This document shows positions 25,099-33,710 of a DNA stretch of 64,000 nucleotides, piece by piece. Location of the stretch: assembly GCA_963805705.1 (NCBI GenBank), contig CAWDVH010000001.1, forward strand, positions 62,001 through 126,000. Reading direction: 5' to 3'. The stretch comes from CAWDVH01 sp963805705 (GTDB lineage Bacteria; Actinomycetota; Actinomycetes; Streptosporangiales; Streptosporangiaceae). Numbering within the stretch: the first letter of the stretch is position 1; each line of letters starts with the position of its first letter. The notes below the pieces were generated by a model. The model was not told the origin of the DNA. It saw nothing but the letters and a program-made list of their open reading frames with translations, and searched no databases. Both the position numbers and the translations under genes were made by a program.

Positions 25099-26210
25099 AT
25101 GCCGATCCGGTCGGCCAGCCGCTCGCGGTGGTAGCTGGCGTCACCGAGGAACAGCTCGCTGGCCTTGGCCCGCTTGAAATACAGGTGGGCGTCATGCTCC
25201 CAGGTAAAGCCGATGCCGCCGTGGATCTGGATGTTCTCAGCCGCGACGTGGAAGTACACGTCGGAGGCGTAGGCCTTGGACAGCGCCGCCACGACCGGCA
25301 CCTCGGCGGAATCCTCGGCGACCGCGGCCGCCGCGTAGGCGACGGTCGAGCGCAGCGACTCGACCTCCAGCAGCAGGTCAGCGCACCGGTGCTTGATGGC
25401 CTGGAAGCTGCCGATCGGCCGGCCGAACTGGTGCCGGATCTTGGCGTAGGCCACGGCCATGTCGAGGGCCCGCTGCGCGCCGCCCAGCTGCTCGGCGGCC
25501 AGCGCGATCGCGGCGACATCCAGGGTGCGGGCCAGGGCGGCGGAGGCGTCCCCCGGTGCGCCGATGAGCCGGCCGGGGACCGAGGCGAACTCCAGCCGGG
25601 CCAGCTTCCTGGTCTGGTCGAGGGTGGGCAGCGCGGTGCGGACCAGCCCGCCGGCGTTCCCGTCCACCGCGAACAGCGACAGCCCGGCATCGGTCCTGGC
25701 GGCCACCAGGACCACGGCGGCCGTGTGCCCGTCGAGCACGAAGCTCTTGTGCCCGTCCAGGAGCCAGGCGTCGCCGTCCTTGGCCGCGGCGAGCCGGATC
25801 GCGTCCGGTTCCCATGATCCGTCGTCCTCGGTGAAGGCCAGCGTGGCCACGGTCTGGCCGGCGGCGATGCCCGGCAGCAGGTCACGCCGGCCGCTCTCAT
25901 CGGGAATCGCGAGCAGCGCCGTGGCGGCGAGCACCGCGCTGGCCAGGTACGGCCCGCCATACAGCGCCGCGCCCAGTTCCTCCAGCACGATCGCCTGCTC
26001 GGCGAAGGTAAAGCCGGAGCCGCCGTACTCCTCGGGGATGGCGATGCCCTGCAGGCCGAGCTGATCGCCTGCCTGCTGCCAGACCTGCTCGTCGATCCCC
26101 TCGGCGGTCTCCATCAGCTCGCGCACCCGCGACATCGGCGCCCGGTCGGCCAGGAAGCGCCGCACCGATTCACGCAGCTCCAGCTGCTCCGCACTGACGG
26201 CGAGCTTCAT
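25095..26210 (-). CDS. Acyl-CoA dehydrogenase (short, FadE28-like)
   Basis: A 371-residue flavoprotein with the ACAD N-terminal helical domain (LRESVRRFLADRA, IAIPEEYGGSGFTFAEQ), the middle beta domain and the C-terminal domain (RIRHQFGRPIGSF-type segment, IHGGIGFTWEHDAHLYFKRA). The short length and the TWEHDAHLY region resemble the smaller subunit of heteromeric steroid-side-chain ACADs (FadE28/ChsE-like). Such subunits pair with a longer ACAD like the one at 28,439. It is the last gene of a leftward operon. The substrate is inferred to be a branched or steroid-like acyl-CoA. Confidence 0.9.
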   Translation of the reverse strand: MKLAVSAEQLELRESVRRFLADRAPMSRVRELMETAEGIDEQVWQQAGDQLGLQGIAIPEEYGGSGFTFAEQAIVLEELGAALYGGPYLASAVLAATALLAIPDESGRRDLLPGIAAGQTVATLAFTEDDGSWEPDAIRLAAAKDGDAWLLDGHKSFVLDGHTAAVVLVAARTDAGLSLFAVDGNAGGLVRTALPTLDQTRKLARLEFASVPGRLIGAPGDASAALARTLDVAAIALAAEQLGGAQRALDMAVAYAKIRHQFGRPIGSFQAIKHRCADLLLEVESLRSTVAYAAAAVAEDSAEVPVVAALSKAYASDVYFHVAAENIQIHGGIGFTWEHDAHLYFKRAKASELFLGDASYHRERLADRIGI

Positions 26211-26226
26211 GTCCTGCGCTCCGTTC

Positions 26227-26925
26227 TCATCGGGCGTTTCCGGCCGGCCCCTGGGGTTCGCCGGGGGGCTGCGTGACGACCAGGACGTCGAGCGCCTCGA
26301 TCTGATCCCCGTTCACCCACAGCGGGTTGACTTCCAGGGCGCGCAGGCCGCCGGCCAGCGAGGCAGCCGTATCGCTCAGCGCCGTGATGACCTGCGCCAG
26401 CGCGTCCAGGTTGGCCGGCCGCGTCCCGCGCGCTCCGCGCAGCAGCGAGATGCCGCGCAGCTCGCCGAGCATGCGCTTGACCTCACCGGGGTCGACCGGC
26501 AAGACCCGCAGGCTGGTATCGCCGAGCACCTCGACCCAGACGCCGCCCAGGCCAACGGCCAGAACCGGCCCAAACGAAGGGTCCACGGTAATCCCGGCGA
26601 GCAGCTCCACCCCGCCCGTGCGCATGGGACTGACCAGGACGGTGTCGACGCCGGATCCGGCCGCGGCCTGGCCGGCCGCGAGCACTCGCCCGAACGCGGC
26701 CCGGACCTGCTCGCCGGTGGACAGGCCGAGGGCAACGCCGCCGATGTCTGACTTGTGCGCGATCTGGGCCGAGCAGATCTTCAGGGCCACCGGGAGGCCG
26801 AGCCGCTGTGCGGCCGCGGCCGCCTCGTCGGCCGACGTCACCAGCTCGCCCGGCACGACGGGAACGCCGGACTGCGTGAGCAGCTCCCGCGCGTCGGCCT
26901 CGGACCAGGATCCGCTGATGGTCAC
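26227..26925 (-). CDS. ATP-grasp subunit of acyl/acetate-CoA ligase (ADP-forming type)
   Basis: A 232-residue ATP-grasp protein: DARELLTQSGVPVVPGELV, LPVALKICSAQIAHKSDIGGVALGL, GGVELLAGITVDPSFGPVLAVG and ALEVNPLWVN. This is the beta-type domain of ADP-forming acyl-CoA synthetases. Its partner alpha part is encoded directly upstream with a 4-bp GTGA overlap, so the two work as one enzyme. It probably activates the pathway acid or recovers ATP from an acyl-CoA product. Confidence 0.88.
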   Translation of the reverse strand: MTISGSWSEADARELLTQSGVPVVPGELVTSADEAAAAAQRLGLPVALKICSAQIAHKSDIGGVALGLSTGEQVRAAFGRVLAAGQAAAGSGVDTVLVSPMRTGGVELLAGITVDPSFGPVLAVGLGGVWVEVLGDTSLRVLPVDPGEVKRMLGELRGISLLRGARGTRPANLDALAQVITALSDTAASLAGGLRALEVNPLWVNGDQIEALDVLVVTQPPGEPQGPAGNAR

Positions 26926-28442
26926 CGGGCGGGCCGGGCCGGCCGGGCGGCGGGCAGCACCCGGCCCCGGCCTTCCGACCAGCGCAGCGCGTTGCCGATC
27001 GCCTGCATGCCGAACTCGATGCCGCCGAGCAGGTGAACGCCGTTGGCCTGGAGCAGCTCCCGCCCGTACGGCGAGACATCCACGCAGGTCGAGCTCACCG
27101 GGATGACCGGAATCGGCGCGGAGGCGATGCGCTTGCCCAGCCAGGCGGTGCGCTCCTCGAGGACGCCCGCCATCATCTCGTCCGGCGGCCGCGCGTCCGG
27201 CAGGTTCACCCCGGCGAACAGCACGAAATCCAGCCCCGGATCGGCCACCGCGGCCTCCAGCGCATGGTCAATAACGGTGAGCGCCGACGTTCGCTGGTTG
27301 GCCAGGAAGTAGCCGGTGGTGTCGAGGGGGTTGCGCGCCGCGGCGAACGACGGCATGTGCTCCGCGATCGCGGCCGTCGTCTCGGCCGCGAACGGGGGGA
27401 TCTCGATCCCCTGGGCGCTGGCCCGGTCGGCGATGATGTCGCACGCGCCGCCCGAGGAGGTCAGCACGCCCATCCGCCGGCCGCGCGGCCACCGGTCGTA
27501 GCCGAGCAGGGCGCCCGTGCACAGCAGTTCCTCGATGCTGGTCACCCTGATCACGTTGAGCTGGCGCAGGACCGCGTCCACGACGGCGTCGTCGCCCGCG
27601 ACCGACCCGGTGTGCGCCAGTGCCGCCTCCTGGCCCGCGGGGCTGGAGCCGACCTTGAGGGCCACGATCGGCTTGCCCGCCCGGTCGGCGTTGCGCGCGG
27701 CCCTGGCGAACCTGGCCGGGTCACCGATCTGCTCGAGGAACAGGCAGATGACGCGGGTGTTGTCGTCCTCGATCAGGTAGTCGAGCATGTCGGCCGTGGT
27801 GATCATGGCCTCGTTGCCCATCGTGGCGAGCGTGCTCACGCCGATGGCACGCGACCGGGCGAAGGCGAGCACCACGCTGGCCAGCGCGCCGCTTTGCATC
27901 GCGATGCCGACGGGACCGGCCAGCAGCGGCATCGGCACGGTCAGCGCGAACGGGCCGGCCTTGGCGTGCGCGTTCAGGAAGCCCAGGCAGTTCGGGCCCA
28001 GCACGGTGATCCCGTGTCCCGCCGCGCGGTCGATCATCGCGCGCTCCAGCACCCGGCCCTGCTCGCCGACCTCGCGGTAGCCGGACGCGAGCACGACCAC
28101 GCTGCGCACGCCGCCCGCGCCCGCGTCGTCGAGCACGGTCTCGACCGCCTCGGTCGGGGCCAGGATGAAGGCCAGGTCCACCGGCTCCGGCAGGTCGCGC
28201 AGGCTGCGGGCGGCCGGGCGGCCGAACACCGTCTCGTGCTTGGGATGCACCGGGATGAACGGGCCGGAGAAACCGGTGGCGAGGGCGCTCATCGCGACAA
28301 AGCGGGCCCACGCGGAAGTATCAGAGGCACCCACCACGGCGATGCTGCGCGGCGCGAAGAACTGCGCGAGCCGCTCGGGCGCGACGAGCGGGCTGGCCGC
28401 CCCGGCGTCGCCATCCGGCGCGGGCTGGCCTGCGTCGCTCAT
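26922..28442 (-). CDS. CoA-binding subunit of acyl-CoA synthetase (ADP-forming type)
   Basis: A 506-residue protein with a CoA-binding Rossmann domain (APRSIAVVGASDTSAWARF), a succinyl-CoA-ligase-like flavodoxin domain (VGIAMQSGALASVVLAFA) and the phosphohistidine site VGSSPAGQEAALAHTGSVAGDD. A second ligase domain follows (MGVLTSSGGACDIIADRA). It is the alpha part of an ADP-forming acyl-CoA synthetase whose ATP-grasp part is the next gene. It starts with ATG overlapping the upstream ACAD stop (ATGA). Confidence 0.9.
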   Translation of the reverse strand: MSDAGQPAPDGDAGAASPLVAPERLAQFFAPRSIAVVGASDTSAWARFVAMSALATGFSGPFIPVHPKHETVFGRPAARSLRDLPEPVDLAFILAPTEAVETVLDDAGAGGVRSVVVLASGYREVGEQGRVLERAMIDRAAGHGITVLGPNCLGFLNAHAKAGPFALTVPMPLLAGPVGIAMQSGALASVVLAFARSRAIGVSTLATMGNEAMITTADMLDYLIEDDNTRVICLFLEQIGDPARFARAARNADRAGKPIVALKVGSSPAGQEAALAHTGSVAGDDAVVDAVLRQLNVIRVTSIEELLCTGALLGYDRWPRGRRMGVLTSSGGACDIIADRASAQGIEIPPFAAETTAAIAEHMPSFAAARNPLDTTGYFLANQRTSALTVIDHALEAAVADPGLDFVLFAGVNLPDARPPDEMMAGVLEERTAWLGKRIASAPIPVIPVSSTCVDVSPYGRELLQANGVHLLGGIEFGMQAIGNALRWSEGRGRVLPAARPARPAR

Positions 28443-29662
28443 TTGCGCACCAGCCGCTCCTTAGGCAGGCCGAGCGCTCGCTCGCCGATGATGTTGCGCT
28501 GGATCTCGCTGGTGCCGGAGTAGATGGTCCCCGCCCGGCTGCTGAGGAAGACATTCTGCCAGCTGGTCACCGGATAGCCGGGGCCCTCGGGCCGCAGCAG
28601 CGCATCCGTGCCGACGATGTTCATCGCGATCTCGCCGAGGCGCTTGTGGTACTCGCTCCACTGCAGCTTGGCGACCGAGGCCTCCGGGCCCGGCGGCCGT
28701 CCCTCCGCTACCTGAGCCAGGGTGCGCAGGCCGCTGAAGCGCATCAGCTGGACGCCGGTGTAGGCCCAGGCGAGCTGCTGGCGCACCAGCGGGTCACTGT
28801 CCTTGCCGTACTTGCGCGCGGTGTCGACCAGGTCCCAGAACTCCCGCTCGAAGCCGAGGTGCTGGACCGTCGCCCGGCCGCCGCGCTCGTGGCCGAGCGT
28901 GGTCATCGCCACCCGCCAGCCGTTATTCAGGCCGCCGATCACGTTGAACAGCGGGGCCCGCACTCCGTCCAGGAAGTCCTCGCAGAATTCCGACGCGCCC
29001 GTCATCTGCTTGACCGGCCGGTACTCGACCCCCGTGCCGGTGAACGGGATCAGCACATACGACAGCCCGGCGTGCTTCTCGGCGTCCGGATCGCTGCGGC
29101 ACAGGACGAACATCATGTTCGCCCTGGCCGCGCCCGACGTCCAGGTCTTCTGCCCGGTGATGACGACCTCATCCCCGTCCACCTCGAGCCGGGTCTGCAC
29201 GCCGGCCAGGTCCGACCCGTAATCGGGCTCGGAGAATCCCTGGCAGTAGACATCCTCGCCGGAGATGATCCGCGGCAGGAAGTACGCCTGCTGCTCGGCC
29301 GTGCCGTGCACGATCACCGACGGGCCGACCAGCCCCTCGCCCATCCCGCGGCTGACTCTGGGCACGCCGGCCCGGTGGAATTCCTCGTTCAGCACGGCCA
29401 GGCGGACGCCGTCCATGCCCTGCCCGCCGAACTCCTGCGGCCACTGCGGGCAGATCAGGGCGGCGGCTGACAGCTTGCGATCCCATTCCTGGTAGGCCGG
29501 ATGGGCCATCGCCTGGGCGAGCCGCCTGCCGCGGTTACCGCCCGCGGTGACGATCCCGTTCCATTCCGCGAGCCCGTCGAGGCCATCGGGCGCCTCCGCC
29601 GCGATCCACTCCCGTATCTCCTCGCGGAACCGCGCCATCTCCGGTCCGAGGTCAAGATCCAT
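28439..29662 (-). CDS. Acyl-CoA dehydrogenase (long, FadE29-like)
   Basis: A 407-residue ACAD. FAD-contacting motifs are YCQGFSEPDYGSDLAGVQT and ITGQKTWTSGAA, the active-site region is TTLGHERGG, and the C-terminal FAD-binding segment is SSRAGTIYSGTSEIQRNIIGERALGLP. It resembles the larger subunit of heteromeric ACADs that act on steroid or branched side chains. The start at ATG 29662 is chosen for GGAGG seven bases upstream; the longer frame would cross the operator. It is first in the four-gene operon ending at 25,095. Confidence 0.92.
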   Translation of the reverse strand: MDLDLGPEMARFREEIREWIAAEAPDGLDGLAEWNGIVTAGGNRGRRLAQAMAHPAYQEWDRKLSAAALICPQWPQEFGGQGMDGVRLAVLNEEFHRAGVPRVSRGMGEGLVGPSVIVHGTAEQQAYFLPRIISGEDVYCQGFSEPDYGSDLAGVQTRLEVDGDEVVITGQKTWTSGAARANMMFVLCRSDPDAEKHAGLSYVLIPFTGTGVEYRPVKQMTGASEFCEDFLDGVRAPLFNVIGGLNNGWRVAMTTLGHERGGRATVQHLGFEREFWDLVDTARKYGKDSDPLVRQQLAWAYTGVQLMRFSGLRTLAQVAEGRPPGPEASVAKLQWSEYHKRLGEIAMNIVGTDALLRPEGPGYPVTSWQNVFLSSRAGTIYSGTSEIQRNIIGERALGLPKERLVRK

Positions 29663-29709
29663 TGAAGAGCCTCCAGGGGCGGCCTGTGATGCCGTGATTC
29701 CAGAGATCC

Positions 29710-29724
29710 TAGAATCCAATTCTA
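29710..29724. promoter_or_regulatory. TetR-type operator 3 (ACAD operon promoter)
   Basis: TAGAA-TCCAA-TTCTA is a perfect copy of the TAGAA-N5-TTCTA palindrome between the ACAD start (29662) and the TetR stop (29728). A leftward TTGACA reads at 29759-29754, inside the end of the tetR gene, so the ACAD operon promoter is partly embedded in tetR. Confidence 0.65.
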
Positions 29725-29727
29725 AGT

Positions 29728-30414
29728 TTATGAGAACTCCTCAGCCCGGTCCTTGTCAAGAGCACGGTCCTGGTCAAGGCCAGCCTCCGGGTTCCATGCG
29801 CTCCCGGCCATCAGCCGCCGCGCATACTCCATCACGGCGTCGATGATCTGGTTGGCCTGACGGCGGGTCCTGGCCGCGGCGACCTCGCGGGCACCCTCGC
29901 CGATAAGCGAGGTCAGGATGGCCGCGTACAGCCGGTCCAGAGCCGTGTCAGGCAGCTTGAGGAGCGCGTCATTCTGGCTGATCCACTCATGGTTGCGGCG
30001 CCGCTTCATGACCTCGAATCCAGGCGGGGCGTCCCCCGAGACAAACAGCAGCGCGAGGTCCCTGCGCAGCCAGCTGCCCTGGAGGAACGCGCCCGCGCCG
30101 ACCGAGAACAGCTCGGCCGGATCGGTGACCCCGGCCCGCCGGGCATCGGTGACCGCCTTGCTCGCGGCGTTCTCGTGGGCCAGCTGGTGCTCCTGCCAGA
30201 GGGCGAGGAAGAGCTCGCTCTTGCCGCCGAAATGGTGGTACAGGCTGCCGACGCTGGATCCGGCGCGCTCGACGATATCCGCGATGCTGGCCTCGGAGAA
30301 GCCCTGGTCCGCGAAGACTTCGCGGGCGGCGTCCAGCAGCGCGCGCTGGGTCTGCGCCGTGCGCCCCCACTGCCAGGCGCCGCTGGCGGCCCTGCTCGTC
30401 AGCTCCTTCGCCAT
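29728..30414 (-). CDS. TetR-family repressor of the acyl-CoA cluster
   Basis: A 228-residue regulator. The TetR helix-turn-helix is complete: TQRALLDAAREVFADQGFSEASIADIVERAGSSVGSLYHHFGGK at residues about 22-65. The C-terminal ligand domain has a hydrophobic core (LFSVGAGAFLQGSWLRRDL). A short charged tail contains repeated Asp-Gln-Asp and Asp-Lys-Asp. It lies inside the cluster, upstream of the ACAD operon and divergent from an SDR. It is the obvious candidate to bind the four TAGAA-N5-TTCTA palindromes. An acyl-CoA inducer is likely but unproven. Confidence 0.9.
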   Translation of the reverse strand: MAKELTSRAASGAWQWGRTAQTQRALLDAAREVFADQGFSEASIADIVERAGSSVGSLYHHFGGKSELFLALWQEHQLAHENAASKAVTDARRAGVTDPAELFSVGAGAFLQGSWLRRDLALLFVSGDAPPGFEVMKRRRNHEWISQNDALLKLPDTALDRLYAAILTSLIGEGAREVAAARTRRQANQIIDAVMEYARRLMAGSAWNPEAGLDQDRALDKDRAEEFS

Positions 30415-30598
30415 GGATGGTCACCGATCCGTTCGTGCCGTGACTGCTCGCCTTCTATCGTCCCACCTTGATCGTCCCACTTTGCGCCCGCCGCGGTGGC
30501 CTGCCCGGCCGCACTGCCCGGCCGCACGGCCCGGTCGCACTGGGCGGCCGTTCCTGGCGAGCCTTGACAGCCCAGGCTCCCGGCCTGGAAGCTAATTC

Positions 30599-30613
30599 CA
30601 GAAGACAATTCTA
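30599..30613. promoter_or_regulatory. TetR-type operator 4 (SDR2 promoter)
   Basis: CAGAA-GACAA-TTCTA is the fourth member of the palindrome family, 93 bp upstream of the SDR start at 30706. A TTGACA lies at 30564-30569. A -10 at good spacing is not obvious. Confidence 0.6.
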
Positions 30614-30705
30614 ATAACTGCGGCTGCTGGACGGTAACCGCGGCTGAGCTGCGCGGTCCGGCCGGCTCGGCGGGGGCCGCCGGCAGGAGGGCCTGGTGAG
30701 CCGGA

Positions 30706-31590
30706 ATGGGAAGTCTGGACGGGCGGGTTGCGGTGGTCACCGGCGCCGGACGGGGCATCGGCCGGTCGGTGGCCATGCTGCTGGCCCGCGAGGGCGCATC
30801 GGTGCTGGTCAATGACCTCGGCGTCGCGCTGGACGGGTCGGGAACCGACGGCGGTCCGGCCCAGCAGGTCGCCGACGAGATCGGCGAGGCCGGCGGGAAG
30901 GCCATCGCGAGCGGTGCCGACATCTGCGACCACGCGGCGGCGGAGAACATCATCAGGACCGCGATCGAGGAATTCGGGCGGCTGGACGTACTGGTCAACG
31001 TGGCCGGCATCCTGCGCGACCGGATGGTCTTCAACATGACCGAGCAGGAATGGGATGACGTGATCCGCGTCCATCTCAAGGGCACGTTCAACACCACGAA
31101 ATTCGCGTCCGCGCACTGGCGGTCGCTGCGCGACGAGCAGGCGGCTAATCGCATCATCAACTTCACCTCGGTATCGGGGCTGCACGGGGCACCAGGCCAG
31201 CCCAACTACGCGGCCGCGAAGATGGGCATCGTCGGCCTGACGTACTCCGCCGCCCACTCGCTGGCCAAATACGGCGTGACCGTGAACGCGATCTCGCCCG
31301 GCGCGGCGACCCGGATGACCGAGTCGGTGCCCACGGGCCGCCGCCGGAGCAGGACGGCGAGCGCTGACGAGCGCTCACCGGACAACGTGGCGCCGATCGT
31401 CGCCTACCTGGCCAGCGAGCAGTCCGGCTGGATCACGGGCCGCATCGTGCACACCTCGGGCTATGAGGTCGCGCTCTACAGCAACCCGGAGCCGGTGATC
31501 CGGCTGATCGGGACCGAGCCGTGGGAGCTGGACCAGCTCGCCGATCAGGTCGAGCGCTCGTTCGGGCCGATGCTCGGCCGGCCAGGCTAG
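30706..31590 (+). CDS. SDR, (3R)-hydroxyacyl-CoA / 17-beta-hydroxysteroid dehydrogenase type
   Basis: A 294-residue SDR starting MGSLDGRVAVVTGAGRGIGR. Other motifs are NVAGILRD, the catalytic Ser in NFTSVSGLHG and the YxxxK in NYAAAKMGIVGL. The VNDLGVALDGSG loop and the MVFNMTEQEWDDVIRVHLKG segment are typical of multifunctional-enzyme-type hydroxyacyl-CoA dehydrogenases such as mycobacterial ChsB1-like proteins. It has its own operator-bearing promoter and should catalyse the dehydrogenation after the MaoC hydration step. Confidence 0.9.
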   Translation: MGSLDGRVAVVTGAGRGIGRSVAMLLAREGASVLVNDLGVALDGSGTDGGPAQQVADEIGEAGGKAIASGADICDHAAAENIIRTAIEEFGRLDVLVNVAGILRDRMVFNMTEQEWDDVIRVHLKGTFNTTKFASAHWRSLRDEQAANRIINFTSVSGLHGAPGQPNYAAAKMGIVGLTYSAAHSLAKYGVTVNAISPGAATRMTESVPTGRRRSRTASADERSPDNVAPIVAYLASEQSGWITGRIVHTSGYEVALYSNPEPVIRLIGTEPWELDQLADQVERSFGPMLGRPG

Positions 31591-31634
31591 CGGCCGGGAC
31601 GAGCTGCTGGCCCGAGGCGGGCTCGCCGCGACGC

Positions 31635-32060
31635 TCAGCCGCCCAGGTGGACCGTGCCGTCGGCGTGCAGCGACCAGCCGGGGTTGTGCGCCACTTCCCA
31701 TGGATGCCCGTCCGGATCGATGAAGACGCCCGAGTAGCCGCCCCAGAAGGTGGCGGCCGGCTCCCGGCCGATCCGGGCGCCGGCCGCCCTGGCCTCTTCG
31801 ATGACCGCATCGACGGCCGCGGGCGAGCTGACGTTGAGGGCCAGCGTCACGCCGCCCCAGCCGCCGGCGTCGCTGACGGCGCTGTCGGCGGCCAGCTCGG
31901 CCCGGTCCCACAGGGCGACGACCATCCCGCCCGCCTGGAAGAAGACCACGTCATCCCCGGCCGGCCCGGCCGGCGCCCGCCAGCCCATGGCCGTGTAGAA
32001 ATCCCTGGCCCGGCCCAGATCCGCGACGCCGAGGGTGATGACGCTGACCCGCTGATCCAC
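31635..32060 (-). CDS. VOC/glyoxalase family protein
   Basis: A 141-residue protein with two beta-alpha-beta-beta-beta units (VITLGVADLGRARDFYTAMGW; TLALNVSSPAAVDAVIEEA) and the typical end GVFIDPDGHPWEVAHNPGW. VOC proteins bind metal-dependent dioxygenase, lyase or resistance substrates, and the substrate here is unknown. The start is GTG. It is next to an EthD-like gene on the same strand, 9 bp apart, probably co-transcribed. Confidence 0.85.
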   Translation of the reverse strand: MDQRVSVITLGVADLGRARDFYTAMGWRAPAGPAGDDVVFFQAGGMVVALWDRAELAADSAVSDAGGWGGVTLALNVSSPAAVDAVIEEARAAGARIGREPAATFWGGYSGVFIDPDGHPWEVAHNPGWSLHADGTVHLGG

Positions 32061-32069
32061 CGGCGGGCG

Positions 32070-32378
32070 TCAGTCGTCGAGTTCCTCGACGAACATCCTC
32101 GATCCCGGCGGTGCGATCTGCTGGTAGTCGGCCGCGGTCGCCTTTCCCTCAGCCGAGGCGATGCCCTTCCCGAGCGCCTCCTGATCGGCGAAGTACAGCT
32201 CGGCGAGCCGGGAATAGGTGTGCTCACCGCCATCAACCGCTGCGGAGATCCGGCCGGATTCGAACCGCTGCAGGCCGGGGATCTTGCTCACGAGCGGCAC
32301 GTGGACGTCGAGGTAGTGCCGGTTAAAGGCGTCGGCGTCCTCGGGCTGGGCGTACAGAACCACAAGTTTGACGGTCAT
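32070..32378 (-). CDS. EthD-domain protein
   Basis: About 102 residues with the dimeric alpha/beta-barrel pattern of the EthD family: VKLVVLYAQPEDADAFNRHYLDVHVPLVSKIPGLQRFE, then a C-terminal GSRMFVEELDD. The HYLDVHVPL His pair is typical. EthD proteins accompany oxidative degradation or polyketide aromatase steps. ATG 32378 is preferred over GTG 32387. It sits between an MFS transporter and a VOC gene on the same strand. Confidence 0.82.
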   Translation of the reverse strand: MTVKLVVLYAQPEDADAFNRHYLDVHVPLVSKIPGLQRFESGRISAAVDGGEHTYSRLAELYFADQEALGKGIASAEGKATAADYQQIAPPGSRMFVEELDD

Positions 32379-32391
32379 GGCTGGCACCGTA

Positions 32392-33684
32392 TCAGCCGAT
32401 CCGCTCCGCCTCTAGCGCGGCGGGACCGGGTGAGGGGGGACCGGGCGAGGCGGGCCTGACGTCCTGGAGCCGGTCGACGCGGGCCAGGTCGGGGAAGATA
32501 CAACCCCAGGTGGCAGCGATGAGGATCGTGATGAGGCCGCCGCCCACCACGGCGGGCACCGTGCCCACGAGGAAAGCAGCCAGCCCCGACTCGAACGCGC
32601 CAAGCTGGTTGGAGGCGCTGATGAACACCATCTCGACCGCCGCCACCCGGCCCCGCAGCCGGTCCGGCGTGGCCAGCGCGACCGTCGTGGAGCGGATGTT
32701 CATGCTGAACATGTCGACGAAGCCGCTCACGGCCAGGGCCAGCAGGGAGAGCGGGTAGAAGCGGGAGAGCCCGAACACCACCATGCTGGCGCCGTAGAGA
32801 CCGACGACGATCAGCAGCGTCCGGCCGGCCCGGCGGCCGAGCGGGCTGCGGGTGAGCGCCACGGCACCCAGCAGCGCCCCGGCCGCGGGGGCGGCGCGCA
32901 GGACGCCCAGGCCCGCCGGGCCGACATGCAGGATCGAGCGGGCGAACACCGGCAGCAGCGCTACCGCCCCGCCGAAGAGAACGGCCAGCAGGTCCAGCAG
33001 GATCGCGCCGAGCAGTATCTGGGTCCGCCGCACGAAGCGGAGTCCCTCCAGCACCCGATCCAGTCCCGGCGGCACCGGATCCTGCGGCGCCGGGACATCC
33101 GCGGCTGGCCTCGGGCGCATGGCGATGACGCACAGCGAGGCGAGCAGGCACATGCTCGCGGCCAGCAGGTAGACCAGCACCGGCGAGATCAGGTACAGCA
33201 GGCCGCCGAGAGCCGGGCCGAGCACCATGGCGGTCTGCGACGCGATCGAGCGCAGCGTCATCGCGATCGGCAGCACCTCGGCCGGGACGAGCGTGGGGGC
33301 CATCGACCGTGCCGCGGGGTTAGCCAGCGCCATGGTCGCCCCCGCCCCGGCTGCCAGCGCCAGGTACGGGACCACCGAGGTGTCCCCCGAACGGCTCACC
33401 AGAGCGAGCCCGGCGCCCACCGCCACGGCGAGCAGCAGGGCGACGGCGAAGACCAGCCGCCGGGGCAGCCGGTCGGCGAGCTGCCCGGCGGGCAGGGCGA
33501 GCACGAACATCGGGATGAACTCGGCCAGCCCGATCCAGCCGAGGTCGAGCGGGCTGCGGTGCTGGGCGTAGACCTCCCAGCCGACGGCCACCTCGAGCAT
33601 CTGCAGGCCGATGCCCATCGCGAGCAGGGCCAGCCACCACAGCCGGAAGTCGCGTACGCGAAGCGCCGGGCCGATGTTCCTCAC
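32392..33684 (-). CDS. MFS transporter (EntS-like)
   Basis: A 430-residue major facilitator with about 12 helices. The motif A region AGQLADRLPRRLVF lies between helices 2 and 3, and MALANPAARSMAPTLVPAEVLP is typical of EntS/enterobactin-exporter-like and macrolide efflux MFS proteins. The C-terminal 35 residues are Pro-rich and cytosolic. The GTG start lies in a 20-bp tandem duplication, so a seven-codon leader with the same first five codons ends with a TGA overlapping the real start. The cargo is unknown. Confidence 0.9.
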   Translation of the reverse strand: MRNIGPALRVRDFRLWWLALLAMGIGLQMLEVAVGWEVYAQHRSPLDLGWIGLAEFIPMFVLALPAGQLADRLPRRLVFAVALLLAVAVGAGLALVSRSGDTSVVPYLALAAGAGATMALANPAARSMAPTLVPAEVLPIAMTLRSIASQTAMVLGPALGGLLYLISPVLVYLLAASMCLLASLCVIAMRPRPAADVPAPQDPVPPGLDRVLEGLRFVRRTQILLGAILLDLLAVLFGGAVALLPVFARSILHVGPAGLGVLRAAPAAGALLGAVALTRSPLGRRAGRTLLIVVGLYGASMVVFGLSRFYPLSLLALAVSGFVDMFSMNIRSTTVALATPDRLRGRVAAVEMVFISASNQLGAFESGLAAFLVGTVPAVVGGGLITILIAATWGCIFPDLARVDRLQDVRPASPGPPSPGPAALEAERIG

Positions 33685-33710
33685 GCGACGCCGATGTTCC
33701 TCACGCGGCC
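33671..33710. repeat. 20-bp tandem duplication at the MFS start codon
   Basis: ccgatgttcctcacgcg(acg/gcc) occurs at 33671-33690 and 33691-33710. On the minus strand the upstream copy makes a mini-ORF (Met-Arg-Asn-Ile-Gly-Val-Ala-stop). Its TGA overlaps the GTG of the MFS gene, giving a ready-made translational coupling unit. Confidence 0.75.
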
